From positions 1 through 38,790 of the forward strand of contig JAAYNV010000017.1 in NCBI GenBank assembly GCA_012520645.1: DNA of 38,790 nt, in the 5' to 3' direction. Source of the DNA: Clostridiales bacterium (GTDB lineage Bacteria; Bacillota; Clostridia; Lachnospirales; Lachnospiraceae). The notes beneath the pieces are model-generated. The model worked only from the letters and a program-made list of their open reading frames with translations. It was not told where the DNA came from and did no database searches. Shown piece by piece: positions 24,194-32,760 of this stretch. Each line of letters begins with the position of its first letter. The stretch's first letter is position 1. The translations under genes were made by a program, and so were the position numbers.

Positions 24194-26212
24194 TCAACAT
24201 GTTTCAACCAGTACGAAAGCATCCCAGTCCCTTAACGGTATGATTTCACCTTCACGGTATTCCATTCCGGTCAATACATCCGTTACCCGCTGATACGGAC
24301 AGACGAAGCTGCCCTCTTCACTGGCGTAATGCAACAGATAATGCACCTTCTCTCCTTTTGGATTGATGCCGCTTCGCACAATGACAGGCCATTCTGCCTC
24401 TGCTTTCTGAATTCCTGCTGCCTCTGCCGCCTGCAGAAGATACTGCTTTAACAGCTCCTTTTCCGTATAGCAGCCCATATACCAGGCTTTTCCCTTCCCA
24501 TAGGAATGGCTCGTAACCGCCGCATAACGTCCCCAGTATTTATGCTCATAAGGAGCCAGACACTCTGCCCCCTCGGTATGCAAAAGCTCCATAAAATACC
24601 GGACCGGCTGTCCCTGTACAGTCGTTGTACCCGGTTCGCTGAACTGATTATAGGAAATCCCAAAGCACTCTGTCAGTCCATGCGGCTGCACATCCGGATA
24701 GACACTGAGCTGTCTGTCACAGACAAAGGACTTAAAGGTACTGAACAGAACGCCTCCGTCCTTCACAAAGTTCCTGAGCTTCTCAATCAGCTCATCCTCT
24801 GCACTGTAAAGGGCAGGTGTGACAATCATGTCATATTTTTCACGCAGCGCTCCCAGTTCCTTCAAAGCCTCCACATCCACCACATCACATTCCAGATTCA
24901 GCTCATACAGACTGTCGTAAACCCATCGTACCACATCATTATAGCTTAAGTCTTTGTCAATCGGAAACCAGCGGAAAGCCGTCAGACACCGGTTGTCCAC
25001 AACCAGGGCAATTTTATTCTGCTTACGGATCGTCAGAGTCTCTGCCCCCAGTTTCTTCCATTCCTGTCCAAAACGGCACGCCTCCTCATAAGCCGGATTC
25101 GTACGCAGATCATGACTCAAAAGCCCCTTCCAATAGGTCTCATAACCATTGTGAATGGAATGCCAGTTCCAATAGAGCATTCCCGCTGCTCCACTTGCCA
25201 GATGACTGTAAGCGTGAAGGCGAAGCTGCCCCGGATAGGGGGTCCAGTATTTGAATGCCTGTGCCTGACATTCCAGTACCAGATACGGTTCCTCCTTCAG
25301 GCTGCGGATGGAATCTCCGCCAAAGCCGATTTCCGCTCCGGTCAGCTCATCCTGTGTGGGATGGTAAATATCTGTTCCTGCCAGAGTCACCGCTCCGGCT
25401 GCCTCATAGTGGTTCATATCCGGCTGCACACCGTAGGAATAACCGTCCTGCGCAATATCCGCTCCGAATTTTTTCCATTGAAAATCAAAATTATGGGTAA
25501 TGAACTGATCCTCTCTACGGTATTCCTGTATGATATCCGCCTGCCATTTCAGGTAATCTGCCGCCAGATGTCTGCGAAAGGCATCAAACTCACCGGACAG
25601 TCCGGCATGGACACAGCCTCTCATACTCGGGAAGGCCTCCCAGTCCGCAATGGAATTGCTCCAATAGGCCAGTCCGAACGCCTTGTTCAGACGTTCAGTG
25701 CTGCCGAACCTCTCCTTTAAGTATTCCACAAACAGCTCCTGCACCTGCTCGGACATATTATCATAATACTTCGTCTCGTTGTCGATCTGGAAACCGATGA
25801 CTGCCTTTTTCCCTGCCGTATGCTCTGCCAGCCTGCGTATCACCCGCTCTGCGTGGAAGCGGAATGCCGGATGCATGAAGTCCATCAATTGTCTGTGTCC
25901 GTAAGGTGCGCGTCCGGCTTTGGTGAGCACCATGATTTCCGGCTCCTTTTTTACCAGCCAGGCCGGAACTGCATAGGTGGGTGTGCCGATGATCACCGAC
26001 ACACCCTCCTGTTCTGCCTTATCACACACTCTGTCAATAAAGGAAAAATCAAATACCCCTTCCTTTGGTTCCAGGGTACTCCATGTGGATTCTGCAATAC
26101 GCACCACATTCATCCCGGCTGCCTTCATCATAGCCATATCCTCATCCAGACGTTCATAAGGCATATATTCCGGATAGTAAGCCGCCCCAAATAAAATCTT
26201 TTTTCCGTCCAT
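24194..26212 (-). CDS. GH42 beta-galactosidase
   Basis: This 672-residue protein matches GH42: FGAAYYPEYMPYERLDEDMAMMKAAGMNVVRIAESTWSTLEP at the start, acid/base Glu in IGFQIDNETK, and nucleophile Glu in YLVLECQAQAFKYWTPYPGQ. The central trimerisation domain and C-terminal beta domain are of normal length. No signal peptide is seen, so it is intracellular. It removes terminal beta-galactose (some members act on arabinosides) from oligosaccharides. The ribosome site (AGGGG) is weak and rather far from the ATG. It lies between the GPH transporter and GH43. Confidence 0.93.
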   Translation of the reverse strand: MDGKKILFGAAYYPEYMPYERLDEDMAMMKAAGMNVVRIAESTWSTLEPKEGVFDFSFIDRVCDKAEQEGVSVIIGTPTYAVPAWLVKKEPEIMVLTKAGRAPYGHRQLMDFMHPAFRFHAERVIRRLAEHTAGKKAVIGFQIDNETKYYDNMSEQVQELFVEYLKERFGSTERLNKAFGLAYWSNSIADWEAFPSMRGCVHAGLSGEFDAFRRHLAADYLKWQADIIQEYRREDQFITHNFDFQWKKFGADIAQDGYSYGVQPDMNHYEAAGAVTLAGTDIYHPTQDELTGAEIGFGGDSIRSLKEEPYLVLECQAQAFKYWTPYPGQLRLHAYSHLASGAAGMLYWNWHSIHNGYETYWKGLLSHDLRTNPAYEEACRFGQEWKKLGAETLTIRKQNKIALVVDNRCLTAFRWFPIDKDLSYNDVVRWVYDSLYELNLECDVVDVEALKELGALREKYDMIVTPALYSAEDELIEKLRNFVKDGGVLFSTFKSFVCDRQLSVYPDVQPHGLTECFGISYNQFSEPGTTTVQGQPVRYFMELLHTEGAECLAPYEHKYWGRYAAVTSHSYGKGKAWYMGCYTEKELLKQYLLQAAEAAGIQKAEAEWPVIVRSGINPKGEKVHYLLHYASEEGSFVCPYQRVTDVLTGMEYREGEIIPLRDWDAFVLVETC

Positions 26213-26270
26213 AGCTTTTTTACCCCTGTATAGCTCTCTATTGTTTTACAAATCTACTTGCCAGAATGGG

Positions 26271-27665
26271 CTATGCGTCCATTCTGTGCTTTCCGACGGA
26301 CAGATCTGCAATGACCTTATCCCATTTCTTATCCAGATCAAATGCTGCCAGACAGATGACTGCAATCAGCATGGCGACTGCCGGAATCCATGCAAAGGAC
26401 ATGTTAATGGCATTTAAGGAAGCCGCATTCTGCGCCGCAAGCTGCGCATCAAAACCACCAGCATCCAGAATCCATCCAAGTGCTACCGTTCCAATACCGG
26501 AACCTACCTTCATGCAGAAGGAAGAAGCCGCATTTCCCATACCGGAGGAACCGTAGCCGTTATGCCACTCTCCATAGGTAATTGCATCCTGCAGCATACC
26601 GTACATGCAGGCACCGCCGAGACCAAAGCCGATTCCCTTTACTACAGACAAGGCACAGATGATCGTAAAGCTGTGCGTCAGCCCGGTGCATGTGAAGCCC
26701 ACAAATGCGATTCCCATACCGGTCATCATCAGGGTTCTCTTGGAAAATTTCTTTAACAGAAACGGCGTAACAAACAGAGTTGCAATCTGCGCAATGGACA
26801 GATAATTGGAAATCGGCGCATAATAGTCCGCGCTTCCAAGTACATACTGTGCATAATATACTGCCGAACCAAAGAAGGTGGACATCATAAAATATAATCC
26901 AAAAATACAGACTACGAGCAACAGCCAGTATTTGTTGACTACAAGACCCCTGATTCCCTGTACGAAGGTAACCTTCTGCTTCTCCTCGCCCTCTGCTGCT
27001 GCATTCTCTACGACACGCTCCTTGCAGACCGCAAACATTAACATATTTAAAGCAACGAAAACGAGCATTAATACAAGAAAGGTCAGTGTCCAGCCTTTCT
27101 GGCTGTAGGCATCCCCGCCGCCGAAAGCTGCGGTCATCTTCAGTACGACTGTATTGATCGTCATGGTTCCTGCGGTTGCTAAAAGGTTACGGAAGTTACC
27201 AAGGATACCCCGTTCATACTGATTGGTCGTCATCAGACCATTCATGGCAGCATACGGAACATTGATTCCGGTATAAAATACGGTGGACACCAGATTGTAG
27301 GTCAGGAACATATACACGAGCTGTACGTTGCCTTCCAGACTTCCCGGAACACTGAACATTAAAACCGTGCTGACTGCTAACGGCACACAAAGTCTTGCAA
27401 TCCACGGACGTGCCTTACCCCATTTGCTGTTCGTATGATCCACGATATGTCCCATAGCAAGATCAGATATGCCATCCAACAGCTTGGAAATACCGATCAT
27501 GGAAGCCGCCGCTGCCGCACTGGCTCCAATAACATTCGTATAATAAATTAACAGAAATGCCGTAATGGCAGAGTAGACCAGATTGCCCGCATAATCACCC
27601 AGACCATACCCCAGTCTCTCTATCATGGAAAGCTTTGCATTCGGATTCATATCTACTTTTTTCAT
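26271..27665 (-). CDS. GPH-family sugar:cation symporter
   Basis: This 464-residue membrane protein is of the glycoside-pentoside-hexuronide family (MelB/XynP-like, major facilitator fold). Family features are SMIERLGYGLGDYAGNLVYS at the N-terminus, and ISKLLDGISDLAMGHIVDHTNSKWGKARPWI, containing the cation-site Asp pair of MelB-like carriers. Twelve hydrophobic segments can be traced. AAGGAG lies before the ATG. Flanked by GH5 and GH42 genes, it is probably the importer of the oligosaccharide that the operon degrades. Confidence 0.93.
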   Translation of the reverse strand: MKKVDMNPNAKLSMIERLGYGLGDYAGNLVYSAITAFLLIYYTNVIGASAAAAASMIGISKLLDGISDLAMGHIVDHTNSKWGKARPWIARLCVPLAVSTVLMFSVPGSLEGNVQLVYMFLTYNLVSTVFYTGINVPYAAMNGLMTTNQYERGILGNFRNLLATAGTMTINTVVLKMTAAFGGGDAYSQKGWTLTFLVLMLVFVALNMLMFAVCKERVVENAAAEGEEKQKVTFVQGIRGLVVNKYWLLLVVCIFGLYFMMSTFFGSAVYYAQYVLGSADYYAPISNYLSIAQIATLFVTPFLLKKFSKRTLMMTGMGIAFVGFTCTGLTHSFTIICALSVVKGIGFGLGGACMYGMLQDAITYGEWHNGYGSSGMGNAASSFCMKVGSGIGTVALGWILDAGGFDAQLAAQNAASLNAINMSFAWIPAVAMLIAVICLAAFDLDKKWDKVIADLSVGKHRMDA

Positions 27666-27698
27666 CTTCCTTTTCTCCTTCGTTCTTTTTATAGCATC

Positions 27699-28871
27699 CT
27701 ACTTCTCATCCAGCGGAAACCAGCCGAAATCCACGCATCTTCCCAAATCCCAGCTGTCCCAGCCGATCCAGCCTTCTGTATTGACCGTATCGGTTAACAA
27801 CTTATAGCTCCAGTAGAAATAGCCGGAACCCTTGTTCCATGCATCCGTCTGAGCCTTAGCCACTGCCTGGTAAATCTCCCGTCTTTCCTCTTCCGTAATC
27901 TGCTCCACCTGTGTGCTGTCCACACCATTTAATACCGACTGACCACCCTTGGTATCCCAGCCGCAGGCCTTGGAATTGAACAGACACCACTCACCGCAGA
28001 TTACCGGGAAATACTGCTGCATCTCTTCGATATCCTTCTCGAAATGCTCCTTGATGAAGCTGACATAGGCTTCTTTTGTCTGCTCACACCCTATCATCTC
28101 TGCCATCATGAGATACTGATGCGTATCCAGCACGACATTCTTATATTTCTCTTCCCGCATAAAATCCTTCCAGATCTTCAGTTCAAAGCCGTCGTGGATG
28201 ACCACATATTTTTCCTCCGGCATGTACTTTCTCAGACGATCGTATGCCTTTAAATAAAAGTTCCGGATAAATTCATAGGAAATGGCCGCACTGCCTTCTG
28301 CCATCTTCTCATCCACCGGAGGATAACGCTTCTGAATATCCATCGTATTCCACATCCACGGAAGTGCCGGCTCATTCAGAACCTCAATGCCCCATAATCC
28401 TTTTCTGTTTCCATACCGCTCTGCCAGTCTCTCCAGTACGCTGAGCTCAAACTCTACTTCCTCCGGGTTCTGCGCCCATTTGCAGACACCGCAGATACCG
28501 CCGTTATCGGAACCGTTCTGCCCCTCCGGCGCCGTATGCAGATCGATCAAAATCTGTAAGCCGTATTTTTCCGCCCAGTTAAATGCCTTATCCAGCTCTT
28601 CGATACATCCGATAAACGGTTCTCGGTCACCGAAAATGAAATACGGAACCGGAATCCTGACTGCATCCATTCCCCATGAACGGATTGTCACGAAATCACG
28701 CTCCGTAATGTATTCGCTGCGGTGGATTTTGATTCTCGCCTCATACACCTCTTTGGAAAGCTGTCTCGGAAGCCAGTACTCATCCTCGGCAGTCGTTCCT
28801 TCAAACAACGCCGGATTCATCCATTTCTCCAATACCAGCCAGTTACCCAGATTCACACCTTTGACCTTCAT
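27699..28871 (-). CDS. GH5 family glucanase (exo-beta-1,3-glucanase-like)
   Basis: This 390-residue enzyme has the GH5 TIM-barrel motifs: KGVNLGNWLVLEKWM at the start, SWGMDAVRIPVPYFIF, LQILIDLHTAPEGQNG, the acid/base in GIEVLNEPALP and the nucleophile in PVICGEWCLF. The NLGNWLVLE start and HTAPEGQNG resemble exo-1,3-beta-glucanase-type members. No signal peptide is present, so the substrate would be an imported oligosaccharide, not a polymer. It is the first gene of the operon with GPH, GH42 and GH43, 33 bases before the transporter, and is divergent from an AraC gene. Confidence 0.9.
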   Translation of the reverse strand: MKVKGVNLGNWLVLEKWMNPALFEGTTAEDEYWLPRQLSKEVYEARIKIHRSEYITERDFVTIRSWGMDAVRIPVPYFIFGDREPFIGCIEELDKAFNWAEKYGLQILIDLHTAPEGQNGSDNGGICGVCKWAQNPEEVEFELSVLERLAERYGNRKGLWGIEVLNEPALPWMWNTMDIQKRYPPVDEKMAEGSAAISYEFIRNFYLKAYDRLRKYMPEEKYVVIHDGFELKIWKDFMREEKYKNVVLDTHQYLMMAEMIGCEQTKEAYVSFIKEHFEKDIEEMQQYFPVICGEWCLFNSKACGWDTKGGQSVLNGVDSTQVEQITEEERREIYQAVAKAQTDAWNKGSGYFYWSYKLLTDTVNTEGWIGWDSWDLGRCVDFGWFPLDEK

Positions 28872-28992
28872 AGCATTCTCCTTTTCTTCCTTTTTGCTTT
28901 TTCGTGTTTTCTTGCGTTTATTCTATTCTTTAGAAGGCTATATTTTATATTACATTTCTCGGTATTTTATCACTATTCTCTACAGATATTTT

Positions 28993-29013
28993 ATGATATC
29001 ATTATTTTATAAT
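28993..29013. promoter_or_regulatory. AT-rich divergent control region, GH5 operon and AraC gene
   Basis: The gap 28872-29056 is very AT-rich. It holds a 10-base palindrome, ATGATATCAT (28993-29002), next to a plus-strand TATAAT (29008-29013) without a clear -35. Several TATAAA-like boxes face the operon. It is a plausible AraC operator area, but no specific site can be proven. Confidence 0.3.
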
Positions 29014-29056
29014 GATCTAATCCGAATCTTTTGCAACACAACACCGGAGGTGCTCC

Positions 29057-30421
29057 ATGACTTGTAATCAACATTATCTGCTGCAGCATATTTCCTACCA
29101 GCTCCATACCCCTGTACGCTGTTTCCAGGCAGTTCTCGAGCAGCCTGAAAATCCTGACTCCGTTTCCTTTACCGAAACCGATTCCTTCTGTGCCATGCAG
29201 GATTTTAAAGATTTGCTCTGGAACAGGGAGCTGCTGAAACAGACGCTGCTTGAAAACAGACTTTTCAGCAAAGCATTGTGCAGGCAGCTGGAAGCTCCGG
29301 TTGCAGATGACAACGTCCTGCCCCCTCTTCTGTTCTCACTGCCAACCACAGGAGAGTCCCAAATCGTATATGGAACGGCTTTTACCCCTGCAGGCTGCTT
29401 CTGTATTGGGCCGGTACGTCTCTCCGCATCCATACATTTGAAATTCTACCTTGTTGCTCCGGCATACCCCAGGGAACAGCTTCCTGCCATTGCCTTTCAG
29501 ACCATGGATGCGCTAATCTCCAATCTTCTCCTGCTGCACAATCTCTTTGCTGCTCCCGTCTCCAAGGAGAAGCTCATCCTCCTTAACTGCACGGACCCCC
29601 AGCTTGCCAGAGAAGACATTGCCTCCAATTTCTCCCGGCTTCTGTTTACTGCTCAGGAAGAGCAGATCCCCCATAATCCTTACGATCAGGAGCTTCGGGA
29701 ATTTTCAAGCATCGAACAGGGCAATCTGGAAATGCTGCAAAAAAGCCACGCCGAGGACTACGTCGGTAAAATCGGCACTCTGGCTAAAGACGAGCTGCGC
29801 AATGCCCGTAACCTTGGCATTGTCATCGTCACACTGGCAAGCAGAGCAGCCATCCGCGGAGGACTGCTGCCGGAAATTGCCTTTTCCATGAGCGATGTTC
29901 AGATCCAGAAGCTGGAAGAGCTGTCCGATCCCGTTGCCGTTCTGCATCTGATCCATGAATTTGAATACGAATACACACAGATGGTGGCAGAAATAAAGGA
30001 AAAGAAGAAAAACGGGCGAAAAAAAGACCAGAACCTGCGCGTGAACCAATGCAAAGATTATATCTTTCAGCACCTTCACGACAAGATTCTGATCCAGGAC
30101 ATTGCGGACAGCCTGCATCTGAATGCAAATTATCTGTCGGAAATTTTTCATCAGTATGAAGGAGTTACCCTCACCGAATTTATCCTTCAGGAGAAAATGA
30201 ACCGTGCCAGAAATCTGCTCATATACTCGCCCTATACCTACAGTGAAATTGCCGCCTATCTTGGCTTTTCTTCGCAAAGCCATCTGGGAAAGCAGTTTAA
30301 AAAAAGCACCGGCCTGACTCTCAGGCATTACCGTGAGCTCTATGGAACGCGCTCCTTCCATACCTCCATCCCCTCAGGCATCGACCCGACGAAAAGCAAA
30401 TCACGCACAAGGAGTCCGTAA
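29057..30421 (+). CDS. AraC-family regulator with a large N-terminal domain
   Basis: This 454-residue protein ends (about 330-435) in an AraC-type double helix-turn-helix: VNQCKDYIFQHLHDKILIQDIADSLHLNANYLSEIFHQYEGVTLTEFILQEKMNRARNLL, then YSEIAAYLGFSSQSHLGKQFKKSTGLTLRHYRELY. The first ~230 residues have no cupin motif that I recognise. The middle part (EQGNLEMLQ, KIGTLAKDELRNARNLGIVIVTLASRAAIRGGLLPEIAF) is a helical segment. GGAGGTG lies before the ATG. It is divergent from the GH5-GPH-GH42-GH43 operon and is probably its regulator, with an unknown inducer. Confidence 0.88.
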   Translation: MTCNQHYLLQHISYQLHTPVRCFQAVLEQPENPDSVSFTETDSFCAMQDFKDLLWNRELLKQTLLENRLFSKALCRQLEAPVADDNVLPPLLFSLPTTGESQIVYGTAFTPAGCFCIGPVRLSASIHLKFYLVAPAYPREQLPAIAFQTMDALISNLLLLHNLFAAPVSKEKLILLNCTDPQLAREDIASNFSRLLFTAQEEQIPHNPYDQELREFSSIEQGNLEMLQKSHAEDYVGKIGTLAKDELRNARNLGIVIVTLASRAAIRGGLLPEIAFSMSDVQIQKLEELSDPVAVLHLIHEFEYEYTQMVAEIKEKKKNGRKKDQNLRVNQCKDYIFQHLHDKILIQDIADSLHLNANYLSEIFHQYEGVTLTEFILQEKMNRARNLLIYSPYTYSEIAAYLGFSSQSHLGKQFKKSTGLTLRHYRELYGTRSFHTSIPSGIDPTKSKSRTRSP

Positions 30422-30451
30422 GCTGCAAATCTGTAAGCTGCACGTAAAAAA

Positions 30452-30479
30452 CCCCGGCTGGCACACTGTCCAACCGGGG
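30452..30479. terminator. Terminator between AraC gene and aldolase gene
   Basis: CCCCGGCTGG (30452-30461) and CCAACCGGGG (30470-30479) form a 10-bp stem with one wobble. On the minus strand it is followed by six T, making a strong terminator for the aldolase gene; on the plus strand by CTTCCTTTTC. Confidence 0.85.
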
Positions 30480-30529
30480 CTTCCTTTTCAATAGGATACT
30501 TCGTACAAATCCTTTGTCCGGGCTTTTTC

Positions 30530-31393
30530 TTAAGCCTTTCCAACAGATCCAAATAATTCCATCTTCTCTTTTACAGTAGCCTTGATTGCTGCAGTACCAT
30601 CTGCAAGAAGCTTACGCGGGTCAAATCCCTTGCCTTCCAGATCCTTACCAGCCTCGATGTACTTACGTGTAGCTGCTGCAAATGCTAACTGACACTCTGT
30701 GTTAACGTTGATTTTAGCAACACCTAAGGAGATTGCTTTTTTGATCATATCAGCCGGAATACCAGTACCTCCGTGAAGTACTAACGGCATATCACCTGTT
30801 AACTGCTGGATAGCATCCAGAGTTTCGAAGCTTAAGCCTTCCCAGTTTGCCGGATATTTACCATGGATGTTACCGATACCTGCTGCGAGGAAATCCACAC
30901 CAAGGTCTGCAACTGCTTTACACTCCTGCGGATCAGCACACTCACCCTTGCCGATTACACCGTCTTCTTCGCCGCCGATTGCACCTACCTCAGCTTCGAT
31001 GGAGATTCCCTTTGCATGAGCTGCTGCAACGAGTTCCTTTGTCTTAGCTACGTTCTCATCGATCGGATAGTGGGAACCATCGAACATTACAGAAGAGAAT
31101 CCAGCCTCGATACATTTATAGCAGTGATCATAGCTGCCGTGATCTAAGTGAAGAGCTACCGGAACAGTGATTCCGAGTTCCTTGATCATTTCGTTTACCA
31201 TACCAACAACTGTGGTATATCCGCACATATACTTACCTGCGCCTTCGGAAACACCTAAGATAACCGGAGAGTTTAACTCCTGAGCTGTCTGTAAGATAGC
31301 CTTTGTCCATTCAAGGTTGTTAATGTTGAACTGTCCAACTGCATAGTGGCCAGCTTTTGCTTTGTCGAGCATTTCTTTTGCTGATACTAACAT
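30530..31393 (-). CDS. fba: Class II fructose-1,6-bisphosphate aldolase
   Basis: This 287-residue zinc enzyme splits fructose 1,6-bisphosphate to glyceraldehyde 3-phosphate and dihydroxyacetone phosphate in glycolysis. Motifs: GQFNINNLEW, HLDHGSYDHCYKCIEAGFSSVMFDGSH (catalytic Asp and zinc His), EAEVGAIGGEEDG, GNIHGKYP, LVLHGGTGIP and KINVNTECQLAF. The frame is open to 31423, but GGAGGT seven bases before the ATG at 31393 and homology (MLVSAKEMLDKAKAGHYAVGQFN) set the start there. It appears to be a single gene with a strong terminator. A tagatose-bisphosphate aldolase is a less likely alternative. Confidence 0.94.
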   Translation of the reverse strand: MLVSAKEMLDKAKAGHYAVGQFNINNLEWTKAILQTAQELNSPVILGVSEGAGKYMCGYTTVVGMVNEMIKELGITVPVALHLDHGSYDHCYKCIEAGFSSVMFDGSHYPIDENVAKTKELVAAAHAKGISIEAEVGAIGGEEDGVIGKGECADPQECKAVADLGVDFLAAGIGNIHGKYPANWEGLSFETLDAIQQLTGDMPLVLHGGTGIPADMIKKAISLGVAKINVNTECQLAFAAATRKYIEAGKDLEGKGFDPRKLLADGTAAIKATVKEKMELFGSVGKA

Positions 31394-31480
31394 TTTATCT
31401 ACCTCCATCAAAAATAGATTCATTTTTCCTAACCATTATAACTTATCTTGTCCAAAAAAGGAATATCATTTTATAAAAAA

Positions 31481-32374
31481 TCATGACTTCGGCGGTATCT
31501 TGATAATCATTGCCTGCTTTTCATTACTGATATGTACCTTTGTGTGGCTTCCACCATACTCGCCATCCAGTGTCCAGGCAATCTCTTCTTTGCTTTCCAC
31601 TGTTATTTCCGATGCCTTAAAACAGTACATACAATTCGTATTAATATCCTGCATAACCAGTGCTGCCATGATTTCGTTCCACTCCATCGGGTTCTTCGGC
31701 TTTTTAATCAGCGTCACTTCAAAGAGACCATCATCCAGTTCCACATATTTTCCTGTAATACGTTTAAATCCGCCGACTGATTCCGAATTGGTAATCATAC
31801 CAAAAATAAAATCATCCTCAATATCCAGACCGTCATTTGTCACATGCAGATGATAGGAACGTATATTCGTCAGCCGCTTCATTCCCTCCATCAGATATGC
31901 CATATGTCCCAGAAGATTCTTCATCTGCTGTCCTGTCTCATAGGAGACATCCGTAAACAGTCCAAAAGCCGCAATATAGACAAAGGTGTCATCATTAAAA
32001 TCCCCAATATCACACGCAAAAGTCCTTCCTCGTACAATATCCGCTGCCGCTTCCGTCATACTTTTGGAGATATGCAGGCTGTTGGCAAAATCATTCGTAC
32101 TGCCTGCCGGAATATACCCGATTGGAATCCGGTGTCCGGACTTCATCATGCCGGTCACCACCTCGTCAAGTGTTCCGTCTCCACCGCTGCATACAAGCAG
32201 GTCATATTTTTCATCCATCTCTCTGGTCACGCGCGAAGCATCGCCCTGACACTGCGTAGGATAAACAGTCACCTCATAATCTGCTTTGACAAAAATATCA
32301 ATGATGTCAAACAGATGGTTTCGAATCTGCGCTTTTCCTGACTTTGGATTATAAATAAAAAGGAGCTTCTTCAT
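31481..32374 (-). CDS. Diacylglycerol kinase-family lipid kinase (DagK/YegS type)
   Basis: This 297-residue protein starts KKLLFIYNPKSGKAQ and contains the nucleotide-binding motif LLVCSGGDGTLDEVVTG, then PIGYIPAGSTNDFANSL, both diagnostic of the DAGK catalytic family. Members phosphorylate diacylglycerol for phospholipid recycling; related kinases use other lipids. It has no membrane segments. The frame is open to 32440, but that part overlaps a hairpin, and GGGAGG eight bases before the ATG at 32374 fits the family start. It follows the HPr-like gene by about 100 bases. Confidence 0.9.
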   Translation of the reverse strand: MKKLLFIYNPKSGKAQIRNHLFDIIDIFVKADYEVTVYPTQCQGDASRVTREMDEKYDLLVCSGGDGTLDEVVTGMMKSGHRIPIGYIPAGSTNDFANSLHISKSMTEAAADIVRGRTFACDIGDFNDDTFVYIAAFGLFTDVSYETGQQMKNLLGHMAYLMEGMKRLTNIRSYHLHVTNDGLDIEDDFIFGMITNSESVGGFKRITGKYVELDDGLFEVTLIKKPKNPMEWNEIMAALVMQDINTNCMYCFKASEITVESKEEIAWTLDGEYGGSHTKVHISNEKQAMIIKIPPKS

Positions 32375-32405
32375 ACCGTTTCCTCCCTGCTTTTCTATAA
32401 CCGAA

Positions 32406-32429
32406 AGAGGAACACAGCTGTGCTCCTCT
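32406..32429 (-). terminator. Palindromic hairpin between the HPr-like and lipid kinase genes
   Basis: AGAGGAACAC and GTGCTCCTCT (32406-32415, 32420-32429) pair over 10 bp, with one wobble and loop AGCT. On the minus strand only TTTCGG follows, so termination would be weak; it may be a leaky terminator or a leader stem. Confidence 0.45.
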
Positions 32430-32479
32430 CTATTTGCCATCTTATTCTCTTTACAGATCTGTCATATCAGAAACGCCGA

Positions 32480-32746
32480 TTATGCACTCTGCATCTTTCC
32501 GCTTAAGAAATTCTCGATATTTTCCGCTGCTGTTTCCTCATCATCACCATCACACAATACTTTTACGGTCTCTCCGGTATTCAGTCCAAGAGTCATCATA
32601 CCCATGATACTCTTCGCATTCACCTTTCTGCCTTCTGCTTCCAGATAAACAGAACTTTTAAACTGGCTTGCCACCTGAACCAATACCGCCACCGGTCTTG
32701 CCTCCAGTCCGCTTTCCAACTGAATTTCAACAGATTTTTCTACCAT
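32480..32746 (-). CDS. crh: HPr-like protein with His15 replaced by Glu (Crh-like)
   Basis: This 88-residue protein has the HPr fold sequence: ESGLEARPVAVLVQVAS at the active-site end and VNAKSIMGMMTLGL around the regulatory serine. In true HPr the sequence is G-I/L-HARP, with His15 taking phosphate from PEP; here residue 15 is Glu (codon GAG). Ser46, the target of HPr kinase, is kept. Bacillus Crh has Gln at this position and also lies beside whiA and rapZ, so this is probably a Crh-type regulator for CcpA, not a sugar-PTS phosphocarrier. The HPr kinase gene lies 4 kb upstream in the same direction. It starts 14 bases after whiA. Confidence 0.9.
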   Translation of the reverse strand: MVEKSVEIQLESGLEARPVAVLVQVASQFKSSVYLEAEGRKVNAKSIMGMMTLGLNTGETVKVLCDGDDEETAAENIENFLSGKMQSA

Positions 32747-32760
32747 GACTTCTCCTCCTA

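Noticed and set aside
24166..24197. Direct repeat ATCCATCTCAA (24166-24176 and 24187-24197) between GH42 and GH43
   Set aside because: It is an 11-base repeat 21 bases apart in a short gap, most simply a local duplication; no structure or further copies were seen.
28872..29056. CcpA (cre) site upstream of the GH5 operon
   Set aside because: No TGNAANCGNTNNCA-like palindrome could be found by eye, although catabolite control would be expected.
31394..31423. Upstream start of the aldolase
   Set aside because: The GGAGGT site and the family start point to 31393.
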